A DNA stretch of 6,382 nt. It comes from Clostridia bacterium. GTDB taxonomy: Bacteria; Bacillota; Clostridia; Oscillospirales; Acutalibacteraceae. The notes below the pieces were generated by a model. The model was not told the DNA's origin, ran no database searches, and saw only the letters and a program-made list of their open reading frames with translations. The translations under genes were made by a program, and so were the position numbers. The stretch spans positions 1 through 6,382 of the forward strand of contig CAAEVU010000187.1 of NCBI GenBank assembly GCA_900759575.1. The letters run 5' to 3'. Positions 1 through 4,874 of this stretch are shown here, piece by piece (the stretch's first letter is position 1; every line of letters starts with the position of its first letter).

Positions 1-595
1 CGCCGTCGGAGAAGGGACGGGTCTCAACGACCTTCAGCTCGCCAGTGAAGAAATCAAAATCAGTCTTCACATAGGTGAAGCCGTTGATACGGGAGATGAT
101 ATAAGCAGCGTCCTTGCCCAAGCCGTTCAGGATGATGCGCAGGGGCTCTTTACGGGCGCGGTTAGCGGTCTTAGCGATACCGATGGCGCCTTCAGCGGCG
201 GCAAAGGATTCGTGACCAGCCAGGAAGCAGAAGCACTTGGTCTCGTCCCGGAGCAGCATAGCGCCCAGGTTGCCGTGGCCCAAGCCCACGTTGCGCTGCT
301 CAGCCACGGAGCCGGGCACGCAGAAAGCTTCCAGGCCGATGCCGATGGCTTCAGCAGCATCAGCGGCGGTCTTTACGCCCTTCTTGATGGCGACGGCGCA
401 GCCCAGGGTATAGGCCCAACCGGCGTTCTCAAAGGCGATGGGCTGTACGCCCTTTACGATATCATAGGGATCGAAGCCCTTGCTGTTGCAAAGTTCCCGG
501 GCCTCCTCCAGGCTGCCGATGCCGTATTCGGCCAGGCACTTTTCGATTTTCGGCATTCTTCTTTCTTTGCCTTCAAACATGACGTCATTAGCCAT
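1..595 (-). CDS. GGGtGRT-family protein, N-terminal part (gene runs off the window)
   Basis: The first 198 residues of a protein I recognise as the GGGtGRT family, a conserved group of anaerobic bacteria named for a short glycine/arginine motif. That motif is not in the part visible here, so it must lie beyond the window edge. Its biochemical role is not established. Visible landmarks are an N-terminal FEGKERR segment (7-13), a cysteine at 66 in a hydrophobic stretch, FCVPGSVAEQRNVGLGHGNLGAM (roughly 91-113), a CFC pair at 121/123 followed by LAGHES, and a glycine/alanine-rich helix. No signal peptide or membrane span is seen, so it is probably cytosolic. The ATG at 595 has an excellent AAGGAGG site eight bases upstream. 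The gene begins 30 bases after the NifU-like gene and is almost certainly cotranscribed with it, which suggests an iron-sulfur-related role by association. Lysine is mostly AAG (11 of 14) and glycine mostly GGC, as in highly expressed genes. Confidence 0.85.
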   Translation of the reverse strand, partial: MANDVMFEGKERRMPKIEKCLAEYGIGSLEEARELCNSKGFDPYDIVKGVQPIAFENAGWAYTLGCAVAIKKGVKTAADAAEAIGIGLEAFCVPGSVAEQRNVGLGHGNLGAMLLRDETKCFCFLAGHESFAAAEGAIGIAKTANRARKEPLRIILNGLGKDAAYIISRINGFTYVKTDFDFFTGELKVVETRPFSDG

Positions 596-625
596 TTGCT
601 TGTCCTCCTTATCGCGATGGGAAAT

Positions 626-1318
626 TTATTCTTCTCTGGGGTCGATGTACTTGGCAGCGCCGTCGAACCGGCCATACTGGCCAATGTTGTTCTTATAGGC
701 CTCATCAGGAGAAACGCCGTGACGAATGTCCTCCAGCATCTTGCCCACCTTGACAAACTGATAGCCAATGACCTCGCCCTCTTCGTCGAGAGCCATCTTG
801 ATGACATAGCCTTCAGCCATTTCCATATAACGAACGCCCTTGAGTCCGGTGGAGAACATGGTGCCCACCTGAGAACGCAGGCCCTTGCCCAGGTCTTCCA
901 AGCTGGCGCCGATGGGCAGGCCGTCCTCGGAGAAGGCGGTCTGGCTGCGGCCATAAGCCAACTGCTTGAAGATCTCACGCATTGCCACGTTGATGGCGTC
1001 GCACACCAGGTCGGTATTCAAGCACTCCAGCAAGGTCTTGCCGGGGAGGATTTCAGCGGCCATAGCGGCGGAATGGGTCATGCCGGAACATCCCAGGGTC
1101 TCCACCAGAGCTTCCTGCACAATGCCTTCTTTTACGTTCAAAGTCAGCTTGCAGGCGCCCTGCTGGGGAGCGCACCAGCCTACGCCATGGGAAAGGCCGG
1201 AGATATCGGAGATCTGGTAGGATTTAACCCACTTGCCTTCCTCCGGGATGGGAGCGGGACCATGATGGGGACCCTTCTTCACCGTGCACATATTTTCCAC
1301 TTCATGGGAATAGTTCAT
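626..1318 (-). CDS. NifU/IscU-like iron-sulfur cluster assembly scaffold protein
   Basis: A 230-residue protein whose middle resembles the NifU N-terminal/IscU scaffold domain, on which Fe-S clusters are built before transfer to apoproteins. The best match is residues 44-106: HGVGWCAPQQGACKL (Cys49, Cys56) followed by LGCSGMTHSAA (Cys77), which parallels the first two cluster-ligand cysteines of IscU, then Cys99 and Cys106. There is no cysteine after residue 106, so the usual third IscU ligand near the C-terminus is not in its normal place. The protein is also about 100 residues longer than IscU, with an extra C-terminal domain. The ATG at 1318 has an AAAGGAG site just upstream. The gene is first in its operon behind a strong promoter and is followed after 30 bases by the GGGtGRT gene, a pairing I recall from other Clostridia. 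The family assignment is solid; the actual cluster-building activity is inferred, and it may be a specialised rather than housekeeping scaffold. Confidence 0.85.
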   Translation of the reverse strand: MNYSHEVENMCTVKKGPHHGPAPIPEEGKWVKSYQISDISGLSHGVGWCAPQQGACKLTLNVKEGIVQEALVETLGCSGMTHSAAMAAEILPGKTLLECLNTDLVCDAINVAMREIFKQLAYGRSQTAFSEDGLPIGASLEDLGKGLRSQVGTMFSTGLKGVRYMEMAEGYVIKMALDEEGEVIGYQFVKVGKMLEDIRHGVSPDEAYKNNIGQYGRFDGAAKYIDPREE

Positions 1319-1339
1319 ATTGGTACTCCTTTCGGTTTC

Positions 1340-1377
1340 GTATTTCTTTCGGCCTGGCAGAATGCCCGCCGAAATAC
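1340..1377 (-). promoter_or_regulatory. Stem-loop in the 5' leader of the scaffold gene
   Basis: Positions 1368-1377 (GCCGAAATAC on the plus strand) are complementary to 1340-1345 plus 1350-1353, giving a ten-pair stem with a four-base bulge on one side. A second small stem, GGCA/TGCC (1356-1359 with 1363-1366), sits inside. The structure begins only a few bases after the expected transcription start and leaves the AAAGGAG ribosome binding site free downstream. Stem-loops at the very 5' end of Firmicute mRNAs are known to slow decay, so stabilisation is the likeliest role. Regulation by a ligand or protein is possible but nothing shows it. No run of T follows, so it is not a terminator. Confidence 0.5.
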
Positions 1378-1389
1378 CAATCTGTGTCC

Positions 1390-1418
1390 ATTATAATCGG
1401 AAAAAGAACGTTATTCAA
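1390..1418 (-). promoter_or_regulatory. Sigma-A promoter for the scaffold-GGGtGRT operon
   Basis: On the minus strand, TTGAAT (1418-1413) is followed by exactly 17 bases and a perfect TATAAT (1395-1390). Transcription should start near 1383, giving a leader of about 65 bases before the ATG at 1318. It lies directly downstream of the glutaredoxin-like gene, with no terminator between, so some readthrough from that gene could add to it. Confidence 0.8.
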
Positions 1419-1434
1419 GAGCTTTGCCGAAATT

Positions 1435-1704
1435 TTAACAGGCAATCCCTGCCTCCTTGAGCACGTCTTTCGCCTCTAAAGTGATGGAGCCATCCTCCCG
1501 AACAAAGCAGGGAATCCCGATGCGGCCTTCCTCTCTGGCCTCTTTCAGCTCCTCACGGGTATCCCGCAATTTCAAGAAAGCCCGCAGATTATCCGTGGTC
1601 TCGGTAATTTCAATAAAGTTGTAGTCGGTAAAGTTCTTCTCTTCAAAAAGAGCTTTCGCTTCCCGGCACCCGCTGCAAATGTGAGAACCGTAAAACGTCA
1701 CCAT
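1435..1704 (-). CDS. Small glutaredoxin-like thiol oxidoreductase
   Basis: An 89-residue protein with the thioredoxin fold of the glutaredoxin group. It opens with a beta strand (MVTFYGS) and a CSGC redox motif at residues 10-13, and has the cis-proline segment IGIPCF around Pro65. Proteins of this type reduce disulfides or glutathione/bacillithiol mixed disulfides in the cytosol; the true substrate cannot be read from sequence. Two further cysteines are unusual: Cys66 directly after the cis-proline and Cys89 as the last residue. The redox motif is encoded by ordinary cysteine codons, so it is not a selenoprotein. The ATG at 1704 overlaps the stop of the phosphatase gene by seven bases (ATGGTGA), with a GAGGAGGGAG ribosome binding site inside the upstream gene, so translation is probably coupled. 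An ArsC-like relative is a less likely alternative given the CxxC. Confidence 0.8.
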   Translation of the reverse strand: MVTFYGSHICSGCREAKALFEEKNFTDYNFIEITETTDNLRAFLKLRDTREELKEAREEGRIGIPCFVREDGSITLEAKDVLKEAGIAC

Positions 1705-2261
1705 GTTTCTCCCTCCTCTCCTTGGGGCAAGTCCAGCTCGTACTCCCGGACCTCGCAGTTGCCCATACTAAACTGGAAAAATTCCTCGTTTGTCATATCG
1801 TGAAAGTAGCTTTCAATGATCCGGCAGATGCCTCCATGACACACCACCAGCACCGTTTCTCCCGGGCAATTCCGGGCGGTATCCTCCAAAAATGAGTAAA
1901 CCCGGCGAGCGGTGGACATGTGTGACTCCCCACCGGGATAGTGAACAGCAAAACACTTCTTATTGGCCAAAAATCCCGGGTCGAATCTGGACACGCCTTC
2001 GTAAATTCCGTAGTTCTGTTCCCGGATACGCTTGTCCACTGAAAAGGGCAGCTCCCTTCCCTGGCAGATCAGCTGGGCCGTTTGACGGGCTCGCAGCAAA
2101 GGGGAACAGATCACCCGGTCCAAAGGCACGTCTTTCAGCTTTCGGGCCGTTTCCCTGGCCTGCTCCATCCCTATCTCGTCCAGGCCGATGTCCGTTGTCC
2201 CGCAAACCTTATTTTCCCGGTTCCATGGGGTTTGCCCATGACGGGTCACGTAAAATTTCAT
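1698..2261 (-). CDS. Histidine phosphatase superfamily protein (phosphoglycerate-mutase-like)
   Basis: A 187-residue cytosolic enzyme of the branch-1 histidine phosphatase superfamily. It has the RHGQT motif at 7-11 (His8 is the expected phospho-acceptor, Arg7 a phosphate ligand), CSPLLRARQTA at 52-62 with further phosphate-binding arginines, REQNYGIYEG at 80-89 supplying the likely acid/base glutamate (Glu81), and VVCHGG at 139-144 with the second catalytic histidine (His142). The length is that of a phosphatase rather than of true dPGM (about 230-250 residues). Related proteins include alpha-ribazole phosphatase (CobC) and broad phosphatases; nothing nearby points to cobalamin, so I leave the substrate open. 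The start at 2261 has AGGTGA upstream. The gene is first in a two-gene unit with its own promoter and overlaps the glutaredoxin-like gene at its end. Confidence 0.9.
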   Translation of the reverse strand: MKFYVTRHGQTPWNRENKVCGTTDIGLDEIGMEQARETARKLKDVPLDRVICSPLLRARQTAQLICQGRELPFSVDKRIREQNYGIYEGVSRFDPGFLANKKCFAVHYPGGESHMSTARRVYSFLEDTARNCPGETVLVVCHGGICRIIESYFHDMTNEEFFQFSMGNCEVREYELDLPQGEEGETW

Positions 2262-2292
2262 GGGATCACCTATCTAAACAAACTATAAGAAT

Positions 2293-2321
2293 ATGATAGC
2301 ACAAGGCAGAAAAAAACAAAA
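2293..2321 (-). promoter_or_regulatory. Extended -10 promoter for the phosphatase-glutaredoxin pair
   Basis: The minus strand shows TG, one base, then TATCAT (2298-2293), an extended -10 element. Upstream the match to -35 is poor: TTTTGT (2321-2316) at 17 bases or TTGTTT (2319-2314) at 15, inside a T-rich tract. The predicted start near 2286 gives a leader of about 25 bases. It lies just after the argF terminator, where a new promoter would be expected. Confidence 0.5.
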
Positions 2322-2359
2322 GAAAAAGTTTCCGTGTCGCATTTTCTGGCCTTGTCCGC

Positions 2360-2389
2360 AAAAAGGAAGGGACCAAAACGGCCCCTTCC
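2360..2389 (-). terminator. Intrinsic terminator at the end of the arginine block
   Basis: Minus-strand arms GGAAGGGGCC (2389-2380) and GGTCCCTTCC (2374-2365) form a ten-pair stem with one G-U pair, a five-base GTTTT loop, and then five T (2364-2360). This is a classic Rho-independent terminator about 110 bases after the argF stop codon, and it separates argF from the phosphatase promoter. Confidence 0.88.
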
Positions 2390-2403
2390 ACCTTTCAGCT
2401 TCA

Positions 2404-2485
2404 TCCCAAACCCTTTCTCCCCTTTTTCGGGTCCGACCCGATTTTCGTCCTGTTTTGCTCTGCGCATTTTCAGAAGGGTTTGGGA
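2404..2485 (-). repeat. Long-range inverted repeat in the argF 3' untranslated region
   Basis: A perfect 12-base inverted repeat pairs TCCCAAACCCTT (2404-2415, plus strand) with 2474-2485; two further pairs are possible past a one-base bulge. The 58-base interior contains a small palindrome, CGGGTCCGACCCG (2428-2440). In the argF transcript this would fold as a closed stem carrying an inner hairpin, between the stop codon and the terminator. It may protect the 3' end or be released as a small RNA; neither is shown. Confidence 0.6.
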
Positions 2486-2500
2486 CAAGCAGTCAACCTC

Positions 2501-3427
2501 TTACGCTTCGCCCTGAGCAGAACCGCCCATGGTTTTCACCAATACCGCCTTTTGGGCATGGAGACGGTTTTCCGCTTCCTCAAAAATGTACTTGGCGTTT
2601 GCCTCGAACACCTCTTCCGTAATCTCTTCCCCACGGTGAGCCGGCAGGCAATGCTGCACCATTGCGTCGGGTTTGGCCTGGGCCATCAACTCCTCATTGA
2701 CACAATAGCCCTTGAAAGCAGCTTCTCTCGCGGCACGCTCTTCCTCCTGGCCCATGGAAGTCCACACATCGGTGATCACCACGTCGGCGTCCTTGGCGGC
2801 TTGCAGGGGGGAATCGGTCAGCTCGAACTTATCCCCATACTCAGCGGCGAACTCCAAGATCTCCTGGGGCGGACGATACCCTTCGGGACAAGCCACGGAA
2901 ACGCTCATCCCCACTTTCAAGCCGCCTACGATCAAGCTGTTCATCATGTTGTTGCCGTCGCCGATAAAGCACATTTTCAGCCCAGCCAAAGAGCCCTTGT
3001 ACTCCCGGATGGTCATCAAGTCCGCCAACACCTGGCAAGGATGGCAGAAATCGGTCAGGCCGTTGATTACGGGCACACTGCCGTACTTGGCCAAAGCTTC
3101 CACCTCGTCCTGGCCAAAAGTGCGGATCATAATGCCATCCACATACCGGGAAAGCACCCGGGCAGTATCCTGCACAGGCTCGCCCCGGCCGATCTGGGAG
3201 CCTTCCGCCCCCAGCACTACGGCATAGCCGCCCAGTTGGTTGATGCCCACCTCAAAGGACACACGGGTACGGGTAGAGGATTTCTCAAAGATCATGCCCA
3301 GGCACTTGCCCTTGAGCACATGATGCTCAATGCCGTGCTTTGTTTCATACTTCAGTTGATCGGCCAAATTCAAAATGTCCAGGATCTCCTCGCCGGTCAA
3401 ATCCAGCAGCTTCAACAGGTGTTTCAT
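2501..3427 (-). CDS. argF: Ornithine carbamoyltransferase
   Basis: Transfers the carbamoyl group of carbamoyl phosphate to ornithine to give citrulline, the sixth step of arginine synthesis, in the cytosol. All family motifs are present in the 308-residue protein: SSTRTR at 50-55 (carbamoyl phosphate binding), HPCQ at 129-132, VWTSMG around 221-226 (ornithine-side SMG loop) and HCLPAHRG at 259-266. The length is typical. I place the start at MKHLLKLLDL (3427), because AAAGGA lies eight bases upstream; the open frame continues upstream to 3511, but that extension would overlap argD and is not family-like. It follows argD after 52 bases and is the last gene before the terminator. The SMG loop and HCLP motif favour ornithine over other carbamoyltransferase substrates. 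A catabolic arcB role is possible in principle, but the argB-argD neighbours argue for biosynthesis. Confidence 0.97.
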   Translation of the reverse strand: MKHLLKLLDLTGEEILDILNLADQLKYETKHGIEHHVLKGKCLGMIFEKSSTRTRVSFEVGINQLGGYAVVLGAEGSQIGRGEPVQDTARVLSRYVDGIMIRTFGQDEVEALAKYGSVPVINGLTDFCHPCQVLADLMTIREYKGSLAGLKMCFIGDGNNMMNSLIVGGLKVGMSVSVACPEGYRPPQEILEFAAEYGDKFELTDSPLQAAKDADVVITDVWTSMGQEEERAAREAAFKGYCVNEELMAQAKPDAMVQHCLPAHRGEEITEEVFEANAKYIFEEAENRLHAQKAVLVKTMGGSAQGEA

Positions 3428-3450
3428 TGGTTTCATCCTTTCTGTGTTTC

Positions 3451-3465
3451 CGCCGGTTTCCGGCG
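3451..3465 (-). repeat. Hairpin between argD and argF
   Basis: A perfect six-base inverted repeat, CGCCGG/CCGGCG, with a three-base loop (AAA in the transcript) lies in the 52-base gap, about 14 bases after the argD stop and 23 bases before the argF start. No T run follows, so it should not terminate transcription. Such intercistronic stems can mark processing sites or set relative mRNA stability. The motif GGAAAC occurs three times in and around it. Confidence 0.55.
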
Positions 3466-3479
3466 AGCGTTTCCAAATT

Positions 3480-4646
3480 TTACTGCTCCAAGACCTTCTG
3501 GAAAATGGCAAGGCCCTGGTCCATATCTTCCTGTGTGATGGTCAAGGGAGGCAGGAACCGCACCAACTCTTTCGCGGTGAGAATTAACAACCCCTGCTTG
3601 GCACATTCCACCAACACGTCGTGGGCGTCCTTCTCTTTCAATTTCACGCCCAGCATCATGCCCCTGCCCCGGACGTATTCCACCTGAGGCATGGCTTCCA
3701 ACCGTTCTTTCAGGTATGCGCCCTTTTCTTTGACGCTTTCCAGGAAAGCGGGGTCGTTCACCCGGCGAAGCACCACCCGGGCGCCAGCACACGCCAGAGG
3801 ATTCCCACCGAATGTGGACCCCTGCATTCCGGGCTGTAAAATATCGCCCAGCTTTTCACTGACCAGGCAAGCTCCAATGGGCAATCCGCCTGCCAACGCC
3901 TTGGCGGAAGTCACCACATCGGGCTGGACTCCATATCCCTGATACGCATAAAAAGTACCGGTACGTCCTATGCCGGTCTGCACCTCGTCCACCATCAGCA
4001 GCACGTCTTTTTCCTGGCAGAGTTTGGACAACCCCTGAACAAAGCTTTCCTCCATGGGGATCACTCCGCCCTCGCCCTGGACCATTTCGATCAACACAGC
4101 GCACACGGAATCGTCCATCAGCTTCTCCACACTGGACAGGTCGCCTGCCTGGGCATACAAAAAGCCCTCGGTCAACGGCAAAAAGTCTTTGTGGAACCCT
4201 TCCTGGCCGGTAGCTGCCAAGGTGGTCAACGTGCGGCCATGGAAAGAATTCTCCAAGGTGATGATCTTATACGCGCCACGCTTTTCCCCATATTTTCTGG
4301 CCACCTTCACCGCGCATTCGTTGGCCTCGGCACCAGAATTGCAGAAAAACGCTTTTGCCATACCGGACGCTTTGCTCAGCTCTTCCGCCAGAGCAGTATT
4401 TTGGGGGCAATAATAATAATTGCACATGTGCTGGATCTCCCCCGCCTGTTGGGACACGGCACTGGCCCATTCCGGGTCGCTGTAGCCCAGGACGTTTACT
4501 CCGATACCAGCTGTAAAATCGATGTATTCTTTTCCTTCCACATCCCAGGCACGGGCGTTTTTACCCTTCACCAGGGCAGCGTCCACACGGCCGTAGGTGT
4601 GGAGAATGTAGGATTGATCTTGAGATTTGATCTGTTCAAACGTCAT
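3480..4646 (-). CDS. argD: Acetylornithine aminotransferase
   Basis: A class-III, PLP-dependent aminotransferase that converts N-acetylglutamate semialdehyde and glutamate into N-acetylornithine, the fourth step of arginine synthesis. The 388-residue length is normal. Visible motifs are the substrate-pocket segment FTAGIGVNVLG (44-54), CNSGAEANE (102-110, PLP phosphate binding), FHGRT (135-139), LLMVDEVQTGIGRTG with Asp220 contacting the pyridine nitrogen, SAKALAGGLPIG with the Schiff-base lysine Lys249, and GSTFGGNPLA (276-285). The start at 4646 has an AAGGGAG site eight bases upstream; the frame is open further up to 4778, but that stretch lacks family similarity and runs into the repeat region. 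Context with argB and argF supports ArgD over ornithine or GABA aminotransferases. The gap to argB is unusually long (228 bases), so expression may be partly separate. Confidence 0.95.
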   Translation of the reverse strand: MTFEQIKSQDQSYILHTYGRVDAALVKGKNARAWDVEGKEYIDFTAGIGVNVLGYSDPEWASAVSQQAGEIQHMCNYYYCPQNTALAEELSKASGMAKAFFCNSGAEANECAVKVARKYGEKRGAYKIITLENSFHGRTLTTLAATGQEGFHKDFLPLTEGFLYAQAGDLSSVEKLMDDSVCAVLIEMVQGEGGVIPMEESFVQGLSKLCQEKDVLLMVDEVQTGIGRTGTFYAYQGYGVQPDVVTSAKALAGGLPIGACLVSEKLGDILQPGMQGSTFGGNPLACAGARVVLRRVNDPAFLESVKEKGAYLKERLEAMPQVEYVRGRGMMLGVKLKEKDAHDVLVECAKQGLLILTAKELVRFLPPLTITQEDMDQGLAIFQKVLEQ

Positions 4647-4663
4647 GGAAGTCACTCCCTTGT

Positions 4664-4692
4664 AAAATAAAGGTCCTGCCAAACAGTGTAAA
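4664..4692 (-). promoter_or_regulatory. Possible promoter just upstream of argD
   Basis: TTTACA (4692-4687), a 17-base spacer and TATTTT (4669-4664) on the minus strand resemble a sigma-A promoter. The predicted start, near 4657, would fall inside the AAGGGAG ribosome binding site (4661-4655), leaving only GGAG at the very 5' end of the message. The signal may therefore be coincidental in AT-rich sequence. Confidence 0.3.
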
Positions 4693-4720
4693 AGTTTTTT
4701 AATCTTTTGGAGACCAGGCC

Positions 4721-4871
4721 CTGGGCAATGTCTCTGCCTGTCTTGCCTCCAGGCGCAGCCTTTCCGCACAAATGTCACCTCTCGGCAAAACCGCCAACGC
4801 GGGCGGCGCTCTATGGAACTTTGCCCTGTTTCGGGGCATTGCCCCTGCGCGGCTTGCCTCCAGGCGCAGCC
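4721..4871 (-). repeat. Structured intergenic element with 19-base direct repeats
   Basis: Two perfect 19-base direct repeats (4742-4760 and 4853-4871; minus-strand GGCTGCGCCTGGAGGCAAG) lie 111 bases apart. Similarity continues for about 20 more bases with scattered changes, ending in a shared TGCCC. Between the copies, CCGCC/GGCGG (4802-4806 with 4791-4795) forms a hairpin followed by TTTT, and an outer clamp GGCAAA/TTTGCC (4820-4825 with 4784-4789) can close around it. Further palindromes are GGGGCATTGCCCC (4833-4845) and CCAGGCCCTGG (4714-4724). The element almost fills the argB-argD gap and starts three bases after the argB stop. I see no convincing coding capacity. It looks like an interspersed REP- or MITE-like element, but its copy number cannot be judged from one window. 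Confidence 0.6.
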
Positions 4872-4874
4872 CGG

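Noticed and set aside
212..1396. A 394-codon open frame on the plus strand
   Set aside because: It is fully antisense to the scaffold and GGGtGRT genes, has no ribosome binding site or recognisable domain, and its openness follows from the biased codons of the real genes.
1396..1434. Terminator after the glutaredoxin-like gene
   Set aside because: No GC-rich stem followed by a T run is present; the bases belong to the next promoter.
1665..1677. Possible selenocysteine in the glutaredoxin-like CxxC
   Set aside because: Both positions are TGC cysteine codons, with no in-frame TGA.
2270..2488. A 72-codon minus-strand frame between argF and the phosphatase
   Set aside because: It runs through the inverted repeat, the terminator and the phosphatase promoter, and has no credible ribosome binding site.
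3428..3511. Upstream start giving a 336-residue ArgF
   Set aside because: The added 28 residues would overlap the argD end and cross the intercistronic hairpin; the start at 3427 has a well-spaced AAAGGA site and normal family length. The nearer ATG at 3436 has its ribosome binding site too close.
2480..3538. A 352-codon open frame on the plus strand
   Set aside because: It is antisense to argF, whose motifs are unmistakable on the minus strand; the composition (rich in His, Gln, Leu) is typical of a reverse-complement shadow.
4647..4778. Upstream start giving a 432-residue ArgD
   Set aside because: The extension reads through the repeat element and lacks family similarity; the ATG at 4646 has a good AAGGGAG site.
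4742..4871. The paired 19-base repeats as a CRISPR array
   Set aside because: There are only two copies with a 92-base interval, no regular spacers and no cas genes, and similarity decays past the repeat edge.
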